Assembly: GCA_029237695.1 (NCBI GenBank)
Contig: CM055275.1
Span: forward strand, 89,330,433 to 89,394,432
Length of the DNA stretch: 64,000 bases
Origin: Conchocele bisecta
Lineage: Eukaryota > Mollusca > Bivalvia > Lucinida > Thyasiridae
Reading direction: 5' to 3'
Every line of letters begins with the position of its first letter. Position 1 is the stretch's first letter. The position numbers were made by a program, and so were the translations under genes. Shown in pieces: positions 10,690 through 23,063 of the stretch. Under the pieces are notes generated by a model. It saw nothing but the letters and a program-made list of their open reading frames with translations. It made no database searches and had not been told where the DNA came from.

Positions 10690-12420
10690 GTTTTTATCAG
10701 GCTGCAGGGTTGTACACAACAAATGTAAGCTCTCACAAAACAGCTCCGAAACGGTGTCATCGGTGTCAATAAATAGTGTCACATAACCATTATCTTTCTA
10801 ACTGCTCGTTTAAATTGAAAAACATTTGATACATGCATGCATCAACATTATTGAAATTGACGTGACATTTATGATGCATTAAAATGACGACATGTCTGTG
10901 ACCGTTTGAGACACGCCATGTGATTTCGTCTTGTGACGTACATTAACCACGGTGTTATTTCTTGTATACTACATATCAGGCTCAGACAATCAAAGTGCTT
11001 TTTCTTATTGTATACATTGTACACATGCTTGAATGCGAGTTGGCAAGGTCAATAGATATTCAGATACGTGATACTCTGGGCCACATGCATTCGGCGTGTT
11101 TCGGCTTTCATCGGTATAACTCTATATATAAATGGGCCGCGCTCTGTGAAAACCGGCCTTAATGACAAATTTTTCGATTTGCACTGTTTTACATTTTTGG
11201 ATGCGGATACCTTTCACAAACAATATGCTGAAAAGAAAATGCAAATATATTTCATAGCTTTTTGTTTTATCTCACTTTTTGTAGCACCATGTCAATCACG
11301 CAAGGAAAAAAAAAGTAACTTCATCGAGAAAAAGACGTTATTGAAACGCTGACGTTTGTACAATGCAACACAACAGCCTACATTAGAAATGCGTGTTCAT
11401 AGACTCATTGACTGTGCTTGCTGTAAACTGTATTTGTTGATAAGTTGCACTAAATGTATCTACAAGAGTTAGTATGAATACAATCAAACATTGAACAGAA
11501 TAAAACTATGCTATGTACATGTAGTGAACAAACCAAACGCACCACTATCAATGTTAACTCTATAATTAGCCGACATGTGACCTCGTAATTTGCTACTATC
11601 GCCAACTATCACAGAGTATGCATATACATGTACCGTCAGAAAGATACATTGTAATTATTTGAGAATTTATTTCAGAATCTAATTGACGTTATTTACGTAA
11701 CAGTTAATTGTGACGTCATTTATTGATGTAGACATTACGTCACTCACCAAGGACCAAACACAAACAACTAAACGACATTCCTGGTGTTTGAAATTGAAAC
11801 AATCTGTGTTTGAAACAAATGAACTATTTTCTGTAGAAATGAATGGCCTGAATTTGGTTAGAATTTGGATAGGCCTATGGCTGCACATATCAATGACATA
11901 TTACTGCCGGTACTCATGTTTTATATAAGTTTCTTCAAATTTTATAAATGTACGCATTTATCAACCGTACATTGTAGATTCCTTCATATGTTTTTATTTG
12001 CGTGACTGATGCCCGCGCGACAGCATGCGTATTTATTTAGTAAGTGGAATGTATAGTTTTTAAAATCAAAAGTGGCCAACAGAACATTCAGAGCAACATC
12101 CATTACAGTACAGTAACTGTGTATTTTTAAATGTGTGTCGGTTTGAATTTTTGATAATGGGTTTACCATTTGAAAACAAATATATATACATAAACCTGTC
12201 AATATAGGGAAAATGTGTCGATGTGACATACATGATTGTATAATTGTTATAAAATGTTCTAATAAAAATACCGGCAGTAAGCATAATAGTACTGGTGCAT
12301 GTATACACTGTATCCTCTCATCGGGAATAATTCATTTGAAAACGAAATTTGCAATTTAATTGTGTTGCGTTTCAGAAAAAAGTACATTCAACGCCTTTGT
12401 AAACAAATAAATGAGTGGCT
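10690..12420. other. no gene recognised; scattered repeat fragments
   Basis: At 11085-11165 there are minus-strand copies of the CGAAACACGCCGAATGC motif and of TTCACAGAGCGCGGCCCAT (also at 4510 and 22440). The remainder is AT-rich with only short ORFs lacking family features. Confidence 0.5.
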
Positions 12421-12424
12421 AAAA

Positions 12425-13740
12425 AGCACCGTAGCGTACGTATATGTATTTTGAATTCATGTCTGCACACTATATAATCAAGTCAGTTATTTACACACTA
12501 AATTTGTACCGACCACAAAATTGCGACATTTGTTTGAAGCGTCTCGTTTGAATCTGCAAATATAGAAGTTGTGTATTCCAGGGTGGATTCACGTAGAGGA
12601 AAACTCGGCGTGGGCCCCCCTAAAGTTTTGCGAGTAAATATATGTTTGCTCTAAAATGCGTTATAACGCCGCAAAATGGGGTGTAGATATCAAAAATATT
12701 CAGGAGGGCATACCGCCGGACACACCTAGCAGTCTCCCAAGCTCCGCTTGGTCGACGAACACACGGTGCTAGTTAGAAAATATAGTAAACTGTTTCAATT
12801 AAGAAGTCACGCCCCGCCCACCTAACCTGAAATCCTGGGTCCGCTCCTGGTATTTGCTTTATATTATTTACACACCTCCGACTAGAACGTACATTTGATA
12901 ATAAAAAACAATAAAGCACGCAGACATCCAGTGTTTAGTAGTAAGTAAATTAACAACTATCTAAAGTAGGACTTCCTAAATTTGTAAATGTTGGAGACCT
13001 GTGCATCTGCGCAGCCTGATCAGGGTCTGCACTGATTGCAAAAATACTAGTAAAATATATGCCATATATTCATATAACCATATTTACAAATGGTCATTTA
13101 AAATAATATTTAACAGTCATCAAACGGCAATCGTACGGCTGATGTAATGTGATATTTTTGAAAGTCGCTAAAAATTACGTGACATTAGAAGGTACATGCA
13201 AGTGGTTGCAGATGCAGATTCAAATCAGTATAGGCTACGTCCCTGGGGCCCGTTCCACTAAACTTCGTAAGACTAACATGTTCGTAAGTACAAAATTAAG
13301 ATAGTCCACATTAACAATATTTTCCTGTAAACAATTATTACATTTATTGAGCAGCCTATGTCAATAAATGTAAATCAATCAATTGAAATTTCCAGACGAT
13401 CCTAGATTTGTACTTACGAACATTTTAGTCGTACGAAGTTTAGTGAAACGGGCCCCCGGTGGCTACAATTATGTTCGCAGTAAATATGCCTGTGACACAA
13501 TACCAACACACGCAATACTAAATTATAAAAAAATGTTTGGCCCAGTGTCAACATGATGCGATATGCCAGGAGCCGCGTAATTAGCACTATCATATTTTTT
13601 TTATCTGTGATACGATTATTTTTCTGACAATTTCCCAATTTGATTTTATGTTGATTTTTGAAACATTCGACGGTGAATCAGTAAATCAAATGATTTAAGA
13701 CCTATGCCCAGTTCTATCCGTGGCAAATTTTATCCAGAGC
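12425..13740. repeat. dispersed block B, relative of block A
   Basis: It is similar to 2818-4100 but reordered: the GGTCGACGAACACACGGTGC sub-block follows the TTACACACTAAATTTGTA site here, whereas it precedes it in block A. It lacks the SINE-like insertion of block A and carries a MITE (13245-13457) that block A lacks. Confidence 0.6.
13245..13457. mobile_element. MITE family 2, complete (about 213 bp)
   Basis: The ends GGGGCCCGTTCCACTAAAC and its complement (GTTTAGTGAAACGGGCCCC) continue inward as TTCGTAAGACTAACATGTTC. Block A shows the unfilled site GGCTACGTCCTTGGTGGC at 3951-3968. A single end is also at 2000. It is non-coding. Confidence 0.75.
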
Positions 13741-13921
13741 CAAATGTTTACAGTTAAAAGTAACGGTTTCACGTAGAGCGGGGCCGGGTCTGACCGGCCG
13801 TCGGTACTAACCGCCCACATCAGTAAACACGTTTAAACCTAAGTTGATATCTTATATTGCGCATGTTCATTTCCCCGTGAGTTTTAAATTTGCGACAAAC
13901 AGTGCAGAAAGTATTCACAGC

Positions 13922-15708
13922 TGTAGAGCCGGTTTTTGTAAACCCCCGGTTTTTGTAAACCCCGTTATCAAAAACCGGGGGTAACAAAAACCGTTGACGT
14001 ACGCGCCGGTTTTTGTAAACCGCCGGTTTTTGTAACCCCAAATATTAATATTGCGATACATGAAATAAGATTGCTTCAAACTTTAAATAAGGTATGTTTG
14101 GGCCCGGTCCGAAGTTCCGAGTTCGATACTCAAGCCGTTGGGCGGTGGCAGAGTGCAAATTTAACTCTGTTGTTTTTTCCAATTGTTTATACATTATTGC
14201 CGAGTGACAGAAAATGTAATAGACTTTTCACAGCATAGGGTTAACAAAAACCGGGGGTAACAAAAAGCGTTGACGTACGCGCCGGTTTTTGTAAACCCCC
14301 GGTTTTTGTAACCCCAAATATTAATATTGCGATACATAAAACATGATTGCTTCAAAACTTAAATAAAGTATGTTTTGACTCGAAGTTCCGAGTTCGATAC
14401 TCAAGCCGTTGGGCGGTGGCCGAGCACAAATTTAAATCAGTCGTTTGTTCAACCTTTTCTACACTATAGCCGAGTGACAGAAAATGTAATAGACTTTTCA
14501 CAGCATAGGGTTAACAAAAACCGGGGGTAACAAAAAGCGTTGACGTACGCGCCGGTTTTTGTAAACCCCCGGTTTTTGTAACCCCAAATATTAATATTGC
14601 GATACATGAAACATGACTGCTTGAAACGTTAAATAAAGTATGTTTGTGCCTGACTCGACGTTCCGAGTTCGATACTCAAGTTTTTGGGCGGTGGCCGAGC
14701 GCAAATTTAACTTGTTTTTACCAAAAATGTCTACACTATAGCCGCGTGACTGAAAATGTAATAGACTTTCAAGTGTTGAACTCAAGCTTTTCCATCTCCG
14801 AGTAAGATAACATATGATGTTAATATTGCGATACACGAGATATGCTTGGTAACTGCATACCTGAAAATAAAGTATGTATAGGCTGATCCTACCTTCTAAG
14901 TTCGAGACTCAAGCTTATCTCAAGGAAAATTTAACTCAGTATGTTTTCAACTTTTCCTACACCATATTGCTCGACTGGGAGACTCCGAATGTCATTTTTA
15001 ATTGTTCTATATCGTAGCAGAGTGACAGAAAACGTAAGATATTTCTCATGGCATATGGATGATAAAAACCAGGTGTTACAAACACCCTGAACGTACGCGT
15101 CGGTTGGTGTCTAAAAAACCCGTTTGTGTAGCCCCCCCCAAATAGCATTATTACGATATAGCAAAGTATCGTTCGTGCGGGTGGCTGTATGCTTAAACCT
15201 TAATGTTTCGAGCTCGATACTTAAGGTTTTTGGCCGTTGCCAAGTGACAGGTTTACTGCATTCATTTTGTTTTCATTCAAATTTTCTATTGCTACAGCAG
15301 AATGACAGAAAATGTAAATGAATTGGTTCGTTATTTCTTTCTTATGTACTTTAACCTATTTTATTTCTACAGAGTGTATGTTCATTTGTACACCTTCAAC
15401 CGTATGGTGTGTGCGGGTATTATGCACAGCAAACTGACGACTACTGTGGAGATGTCACTTCGTCTACTGACATCCGAAACGTTTTGGTTTTACGCTTTTT
15501 TCACCGACAAATCTTCATATATCAGCTCGTGAGTTCCTGCCTCAAGTATCAAGATGATGGATTCAAGAGCAGTACCTACAGACAGAATGTATGTATACAT
15601 GTATATACCTTGTGCCAACAAGAACCACGCTACCCCACCATGTGGAACTTTTGGTGAGTACAATTCTGCGAAACATTAGCATATTGTCTATTAAACGCTT
15701 AAACGGCA
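13922..15708. repeat. left arm of a giant inverted-repeat (foldback) element
   Basis: This 1.8-kb arm is the reverse complement of 18135-20394. It opens with GTAGAGCCGGTTTTTGTAAA and holds three full tandem units of about 270-276 bp plus one decayed unit near 14820. Each unit carries CAACGGTTTTTG-type hairpin motifs, CCCCAAATATTAATATTGCG, GAGTTCGATACTCAAG and GGCGGTGGC. The inner end is CGCTTAAACGGCA. It has no long ORF. Confidence 0.8.
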
Positions 15709-15989
15709 GCTGGTTGAATCATGGCGGCAATGTTTAATGGCTGCCAAACACTATTGTTTTGCTTTCATTGAGATCGTTTTCCATGATATATATACACATT
15801 TTCTACAGTAGATCCGTCGAAGTTGTGTTTAAACAACATGTAATATCAGATACATTATTTGTTTAGTATAAAACTATTACTAAGCTTGAACATATTTTTA
15901 TATTTTCAAAATGGCCGCCAAAGTATTATGTTTTTCTACAATATTGTCAATCCGGTCGTTGTTTTCACAGTAATTCAAACCATTATATA
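15709..15989. other. core of the foldback element, left part
   Basis: Single-copy-looking AT-rich sequence between the left arm and the mariner relic. GAATCATGGCGGCAATG is a possible start but is followed by a short frame only. Confidence 0.4.
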
Positions 15990-17007
15990 TATACGAGGTC
16001 AGTCAATAAGTATCCGGCCTAGATACTTTCTAGTCACGACTGACTTCCTCTTTCTCGATATAATTTCCCGACAATTCAATATACATTTCTGCCAGCGAGA
16101 GTTCAGCGCTGTAATCCTTGCAAGAAACAACTGGATGTTTTTCCTCGACCCACTGTCTAACTGCTGCCTGCAGGGATTCATCGGACCGGAAGTGACGTCC
16201 ATGGATACTTTATTTCAAGTTTGGGAATAGGAAATAGTCGCTGGGGGCCAGGTCTGGTGAGTATGGTGGGTGCCAGTATGGTGGGTGTACAAATTCAATG
16301 CCTGCAAGAAATGGTCGTCCTGATCTTACCTACTCATGACTGGGTCTTGTATGTCTTGGGTCTCGAAGACCCCTTCCCCACCCAGTGACGACTTTGCTCT
16401 TTCGTCTCTGGATCATACCAGTGAACCCGTGTCTCATCTGCTGTCACTAATCGCTCTTATGAAATGTCCTGTGCGGGAGTTATATTGATGCAACAGAGCC
16501 CTACTTGAGGCAACCCTAGATGCCATTTGGTCGGCATCCAACGAGCGCGGCACCCATCGGTCTCATTTCCAAATGTTCATGCACAATTGAAAAAACAGTA
16601 CCATGTGAAAGCCCTGCTTCCATAGCAATCTCATCAATATCCATTCGTCTGTCTGACGTAACTATCTATCTGATATTTGCAAAGTTTTTACTAGTGATTG
16701 TGTTCTTTGGCCTACCAGGCCGTGACCCATCTTCTAGGTCCGTTCGACCCCGTTTAAATTCGGTAACCCAACATTTGACCGGTGTGTAACGAAGGATCAG
16801 AATCTCCATATACACTAACAAGCCGTACATGAATCTCCATGCCCGGTTTCCCTTTCTTTCAGATACAAATACATGTATCTAATCACAGCTCTGTACTTAA
16901 TTCGACTTGAAACTTCTACAGTCCCCACTTGCCATGTTTGACATTCAATACCTCAGATATGACTGATCAAAATTTGACAAGCACATGCCTACTGACTCAT
17001 ATATAGT
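15990..17007 (-). mobile_element. mariner-type transposon relic
   Basis: About 1 kb bounded by TATATA on both sides, with GAGGTCAGTCAATAAGTATC at the 15996 end and a weakly matching GAGTCAGTAGGCATGTGC (minus strand) at the other. It contains the decayed transposase. Insertion into the foldback core is inferred from its position between the arms. Confidence 0.65.
16030..16925 (-). pseudogene. mariner transposase, full-length but disabled
   Basis: Reading the minus strand across frames recovers the family's landmarks in order. Near 16740-16900 are the N-terminal helix-turn-helix text with VYGDSDPSLHT and WVTEFKRGRTDLEDGSRPGRP-like residues. GLSHGTVFSI is near 16600. ADETRVHWYDPETKEQS (first catalytic D) is at about 16390-16440, HPPYSPDLAPSDYFLFP (last catalytic D region) at 16214-16271, and a C-terminal AAVRQWVEE at about 16140. 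About 300 codons remain, against roughly 345 in intact mariners. Frameshifts, in-frame stops and a short duplication of the HPPY segment show it is dead. The enzyme would cut and paste DNA at TA sites. Confidence 0.85.
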
Positions 17008-17985
17008 CAATGTACAAACCATGAATCCCGTGCAAATTATTCGCATCAGTAAGTTATCGAGGTCTGTTATATAGACGTGTGCAATGCTGATAATGTTTTG
17101 CAATAAAGGTGTTGTAGAGTTTCAATCCGGTATGTATTTGTGTCTGATCTACAGAAAAACGATAGTCAGTGGTAACTGAATCGGTAAAAGGAATTACGTC
17201 TCTACTAGTGCTTTTGTTCTCCAGATACAGATAAGCTAAATTTAGCATACTATTTCCTCGATTTGCTGTTTAGGACATCCAAACCAGAGATGCAATTGTG
17301 ATAATTATCCGACAAACGTCTGTTTATGACCAAGTTACGCGTCTGTCCATAAAATAGTCAATGATGTATCTGACACTGTTTTTATTTTGGCAAATGTTTC
17401 TTAAACATAATGGGGATTTCTTTATTTCCAAAACATATGCTATGTTGACTCTATGTAAATTGATAACAAATGGCTTAATACTAAAATTTTCCCCAAAACG
17501 TGCATTAACTAATGATGAAATCCATCGAAATATATATTTTACAGATTGATATATTGTTTCAATGTGAAAAGATTGTTTTTCTTTTTCTCAAAAGGTGATA
17601 TAGTTCCTTTAACTATAGCGAAGTCAGGTCACATATTACAGATTTTTTATTGTGTTCTCATGTAATGTAACAAACTTTTACAGACGTCTAAATGGCGCCA
17701 GTTATTTGCTGTTGACTATCCCATAATATATTAGCAGGCCTACATGTTGATAGCATACGTGCAACACAACGAACGTTTGATTTTATGGACTGAATGGTCA
17801 GTGGTATTGTGATTTACAATAAAGTTACATGTTTCCAATTACTGTTTTGTAGACCGTGCGCCAGAACTAGTCCACCAGGCTAGCCTATACAATGTACCCC
17901 TGCTTACAATCAGAGAGCGAGTATTTTTGACAATCGAGATCCGTTACATACCTACGGAGCCCAGCATTGGACGTATAATTATTTT
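17008..17985. other. foldback core, right part; no gene recognised
   Basis: AT-rich, with short ORFs only and no repeat found elsewhere in the window. If the foldback once had its own transposase, it is not visible here. Confidence 0.45.
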
Positions 17986-17987
17986 TT

Positions 17988-18134
17988 ATTAATTCGTTCC
18001 CACGAAATAACAAATCGTTCTCACGAAATAACAATTCGTTCCCTCAATTTAACAATCGTTCTCACGTTATAACAATTCGTACTCACGATATAACAATCCA
18101 TTCCCTCGAATTAACAATTCGTTCCCACGATATA
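17988..18134. repeat. short tandem TTCGTTCCCACGAAATAACA repeats
   Basis: Six to seven variants of a unit of about 20 bp. The same family occurs at 34197-34355 in both orientations (GGGAACGAATTGTTAATTCG). Confidence 0.7.
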
Positions 18135-20394
18135 TGCCGTTTAAGCGTTTAATAGACAATATGCTAATGTTTCGCAGAATTGTACTCACCAAAAGTTCCA
18201 CATGGTGGGGTAGCGGGGTTCTTGTTGGCACAAGGTATAATACATGTATACATACATTCTGTCTGTAGGTACTGCTACTTGACCCATCATCTTGATACTT
18301 GAGGCAGGAACTCACGAGCTGATATATGAAGATTTTATTTGTTGATGAAAAAAGCGTAAAACCAAAACGTTTCGGATGTCAGTAGACGAAGTGACATCTC
18401 CACAGTAGTCGTCAGTTTGCTGTGCATAATACCCGCACACACCATACGGTTTAAGGTGTACAAATGAACATACACTCTGTAGAATAGAAAGAATTTGAAA
18501 ACAAAATGAATGCAGTAAACCTGTCACTTGGCAACGGCCAAAAACCTTAAGTATCGAGCTCGAAACATTAAGGTTTAAGTATACAGCCACCCGCACGAAC
18601 GATACTTTGCTATATCGTAATAATGCTATTTGGGGCTACACAAACGGGTTTTTAGCACAACCGTCGCGTACGTTCAGGGTGTTTGTAACACCTGGTTTTT
18701 ATCATCCATATGCCATGAGAAATATCTTACGTTTTCTGTCACTCTGCTACGATATATAACAATTAAAAAATGACATTCGAGTCTGCCAGTCGAGCAATAT
18801 AGTGTAGGAAAAGTTGACATACTGAGTTAAATTTTCCTTGAGATAAGCTGAGTCTCGAACTTAGAAGGTAGGATCAGCCTATACATACCTTATTGTTTTC
18901 AGGTATGCAGTTACCAAGCATATCTCGTGTATCGCAATATTAACATCATATGTTATCTTACTCGGAGGTGGAAAAGCTTGAGTTCAACACTTGAAAGTCT
19001 ATTACATTTTCAGTCACGCGGCTATAGTGTAGACATTTTTGGTAAAAACAAGTTAAATTTGCGCTCGGCCACCGCCCAAAGACTTGAGTATCGAACTCGG
19101 AACGTCGAGTCAGGCACAAACATACTTTATTTAACGTTTCAAGCAATCATAGTTCATGTATCGCAATATTAATATTTGGGGTTACAAAAACCGTGGGTTT
19201 ACAAAAACCGGCGCGTACGTCAACGGTTTTTGTAACCCCCGGTTTTTGTTAACCCTATGCCGTGAAAAGGCTATTACATTTTCTATCACTCGGCCATAGT
19301 GTAGAAAAGGTTGAACAAACGACTGAGTTAAATTTGCGCTCGGCCACCGCCCAACGGCTTGAGTATCGAACTCGGAACGTCGAGTCAGGCACAAACATAC
19401 TTTATTTAAGGTTTGAAGCAATCATGTTTCATGTATCGCAATATTAATATTTGGGGTTACAAAAACCGGGGGTTTACAAAAACCGGCGCGTACGTCAACG
19501 GTTTTTGTTACCCCCGGTTTTTGTTAACCCTATGCCGTGAAAAGACTATTATATTTTCTGTCACTCGGCTATAGTGTCGAAAAGGTTGAAAAAACGACTG
19601 AGTTAAATTTGTGCTCGGCCACCGCCCAACGGTTTGAGTATCGAACTCGGAACGTTGAGTCAAAACATACTTTATTTAAGGTTTGAAGCAATCATGTTTC
19701 ATGTATCGGAATATTAATATTTGGGTTTACAAAAACGTGGGGTTTACAAAAACCGGCGCGTACGTCAACGGTTTTTGTTACCCCCGGTTTTTGTTAACCC
19801 TATGCCGTGAAAAGTCTATTACATTTTCTGTCACTCGGCTATAGTGTAGAGAAGGTTGAAACAACGACTGAGTTAAATTTGTGCTCGGCCACCGCCCAAC
19901 GGCTTGAGTATCGAACTCGGAACGTCGAGTCAGACACAAACATACTTTATTTAAGGTTTGAAGCAATCATATTTCATGTATCGCAATATTAATATTTGGG
20001 GTTACAAAAACCGGGGGTTTACAAAAACCGGCGCGTACGTCAACGCTTTTTGTTCCACCCCGGTTTTTGTTAACCCTATGCTGTGAAAAGTCTATTACAT
20101 TTTCTGTCACTCGGCAATAATGTATAAACAATTGGAAAAAACGACAGAGTTAAATTTGCACTCTGCCACCGCCCAACAGCTTGAGTATCGAACTCGGAAC
20201 TTCGGACCGGGCCCAAACATACCTTATTTAAAGTTTGAAGCAATCTTATTTCATGTATCGCAATATTAATATTTGGGGTTGCAAAAACCGGGGGTTTACA
20301 AAAACCGGCGCGTACGTCAACGGTTTTTGTTACCCCCGGTTTTTGTTAACGGGGTTTACAAAAACCGGGGGTTTACAAAAACCGGCTCTACACA
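18135..20394. repeat. right arm of the giant foldback element
   Basis: Reverse complement of 13922-15708, from TGCCGTTTAAGCG to CCGGCTCTAC. It has five full units of about 270-280 bp (ATATTAATATTTGGGG at 19159, 19437, 19707, 19979 and 20260) plus one decayed unit near 18932. The left arm has three. Identity between arms is high by eye, including the non-repetitive inner 700 bp. Confidence 0.8.
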
Positions 20395-20699
20395 CGGCCA
20401 TTACGAATTAAATAGTTTTCCATAGAACGACATATGTAAACCAAGACCTTTTCATAAATATGATCATGCGATATGAAGATCTACATAGACGCATAATTAA
20501 ATCATGAATACATGAATGCAGTGTTACCCGAGTGTGTCTACATATTTCGAACATCGGTTGTCACGTTCAAGTGAACGTTAGCGTTACTCATCAAAATGCG
20601 TAATGCAGTGTAATCTATAAATAACTCCCAACATCGGAACTGGGTTTGTACAGCGCGTACAGTTCCGTCTTAGACGGCCGAAAATACCCGACCCCGCTC

Positions 20700-20775
20700 T
20701 AATCTGAGCGGGACAGTATAGCATAATTAGTAAAGAGTGCACACATGCGCCCCGGGTTCGATCTTAAAGTTGTAA
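20700..20775 (+). repeat. tRNA-like sequence, possible SINE head
   Basis: TAGCATAATTAGTAAAGAG resembles a pol III A box, and CCCCGGGTTCGATC, about 25 bases later, resembles a B box/T arm. The acceptor stem does not close, so a working tRNA gene is unlikely. Confidence 0.4.
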
Positions 20776-20921
20776 GTACATGTATAGCTAGCTGATGGTG
20801 GTCGCCAGACAGGATAAGCTTGTTTTCTGTGAGTATTCCGGTTTCAACCCAAAATAAGAAACATGCAGACGCCTCCATCTACGCCGACTACAATTGTTCT
20901 CGCGTTTGTTTGTAATTGCTA

Positions 20922-21971
20922 CAGTAGAACTTCAATAACTAGAACAGGTCTGGCTCGAACACCATGGAAAACTCGAACTGGTTCGACAGTCCCAGCAAAT
21001 TTCCTATATAATTCATGTAATAAAACACCTTAAACTCGAACTATGAATTACTCGAACAGTCGAACCTGTGGATTAGTCCCGTGGACGGTCAAACAGTGGT
21101 AATTACCACTAATAACTCGAACAGGTAAGTCTGTGATCAGCTGTTTGTCTAACGAGGTGCGAATTCCACCATTGCGGGCGGTCGCGTTGAGAAGTTTCCC
21201 TTGACGCGGGATGACATTAAATCACGAATCGCAAACAATAGCGGCGTGAATTACGGGCGTTATGATGTCCACGCTAATTAAGTGATTTGAACAAAATTCA
21301 TTTTATGTAATGTTTAATTGGCTGTTGAGCGACTATTGACACATTTCTATGTCTATCGAGTGAATAATGCGTGCTTAGTTTGTGAATAAAACGAGACGAA
21401 TTCGAGCAATCGTCATTCTATGACAATTATGTCTGAGAGTACACTAGTATCTGAGCAACTTGGCGAAGGACCTGGTCTAACCAGGGGATACCCGAGTCAG
21501 AAACAAATACTGTTTCTGCCGAGCAATCTAAGGAAGGACCTGGCAACAGGGGGATACTTAGATCGGCTACTGGAAAGCAGGGCACGAAGCGTAAAATTGG
21601 ATCGGAAAACATTGTTTCGTTTATATTTTCCGTTTGTATATTTATTCCAACCACTGTGCTATGTGCTATTTTTAGACACTGGGAATACAGTATTATGTAT
21701 AGACGCAAAGCGGAACATAGCGGTTTATTTGACGTATAATTACATGTAAATATTGAATAAAACAGCAACTTGTATTTGTTATTTTTCTTTTCTCCCTCCA
21801 AATGTAATGCATATACAATGGCATGTCACATCGGTCATCTCATATATTCACATAAGTGATTTTATTGACTGAATGTGACAGTACATTTTTGAAACTTCAT
21901 TCCCTCGAACTATGCATCGCTCGAACTCAAACTCGATTCCGTTGCCGGTTCGAGCGATCGAAGTTCTACTG
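20922..21971. mobile_element. pogo/Tigger-like non-autonomous element, 1,050 bp
   Basis: The termini are CAGTAGAACTTCAATAAC and its diverged complement (GATCGAAGTTCTACTG), each bordered by TA. Subterminal repeats of CTCGAAC occur on both sides. Such CAG-starting, TA-flanked ends with CTCGAA subterminals are typical of the pogo/Tigger branch. The 109-codon ORF at 21420 shows no transposase or CENP-B-type motif. Confidence 0.65.
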
Positions 21972-22004
21972 TATATAAATATATAAATAAACTTTAAAAT
22001 AAAC

Positions 22005-22450
22005 TATTAGCATTATGATTACATAATACTGATATTGTTATGTGTTATCTAAAAATACCGGTCGTATGGTTATTTAGTTTCAAATGTCATTTCACAAGTC
22101 GTCCATATAATATATTATAAAAATCATAAATGAAATATGCCCATTTGTATAAAAATAATCGACACAATTACTACGTACATGTATTTCCTTGAAGGAAACC
22201 GATGAAAAAAAAAGAGAACTATATGAACCACTATGAAAACAACTGTACAATTCTGCCACGCATATCCAACATTCAAATATTTGTGAGCCGTAAAGAGTAC
22301 GGCTATAAATAGGACAACTTATTGCAATGACACAACAATTCCAAGTGTCAAAATCCGACGTGACGTTGGTAAATTTATGCGTAATTTTGCGACGTCATTT
22401 TCAGCCTTTCATGACGTTGTCATTAAGGCTGGTTTTCACAGAGCGTGGCC
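22005..22450. repeat. dispersed block C, related to the 3' part of block A
   Basis: It shares TATGGTTATTTAGTTTCAAA, TGTCAAAATCCGAC and GGTTTTCACAGAGCG with 4150-4525, in the same order. Confidence 0.6.
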
Positions 22451-22595
22451 CAAATATATATCTACAATAAATCTCTGCCTTTGTGCTTATTTTGTTTACC
22501 CCCCACCCCCCCACCCCCCACCCTCCATTCCACCTCATATTATAGGTTTGGAAAGTACAGCCATTGTAAAGATGAATATAGTAGAGTAATATAAT

Positions 22596-22938
22596 ATACA
22601 CAGAGTAATACAGGTATAATATATATTGAGTATATTGAGTAATACAGGTATAATATATATTGAATAATACAGGTATATAACATATATTGAGTAATACATA
22701 TAATATATATTGAATAGTACAGGTATAACTATATTGAGTAATACATGTATATATATTAGTAATACATGTATATATATTGAGTAATACAGGTAATATATAT
22801 TGAGTAATACATCTATAATATATATTGAGTAATACAGGTATAATATATATTGAGCAATACAGGTATAATATATATTGAGTAATACAGGTATAATATATAT
22901 TGAGTAATACAGGTATAACATATATTGAGTAATACAGG
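22596..22938. repeat. 25-bp AT-rich minisatellite, about 13 units
   Basis: The unit is TGAGTAATACAGGTATAATA followed by TATAT, with length variants. The 128- and 180-codon minus-strand ORFs over it are periodic (YYSIYIIPVLLN-like) and not genes. Confidence 0.85.
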
Positions 22939-23063
22939 TTCAAGCAAAGACCATGCTCTGACGGAACCAGCCGTGTTTTGTTTTATAACCAGTGTGGGGA
23001 TCGGAACAGATTGTTTATTAGCTCGTCAATACATAATGTTACCAACAACTTGTAAACAGTTAA

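Noticed and set aside
20700..20775. Functional tRNA gene
   Set aside because: The A and B box-like parts are there, but no closing acceptor or anticodon stem could be drawn.
21420..21749. 109-codon ORF inside the pogo-like element as its transposase
   Set aside because: It has no helix-turn-helix, CENP-B or DDE-type motif, and a frame of similar length runs on the opposite strand.
22401..22943. 180-codon tyrosine/isoleucine-rich minus-strand ORF
   Set aside because: It is a product of the 25-bp AT-rich minisatellite.
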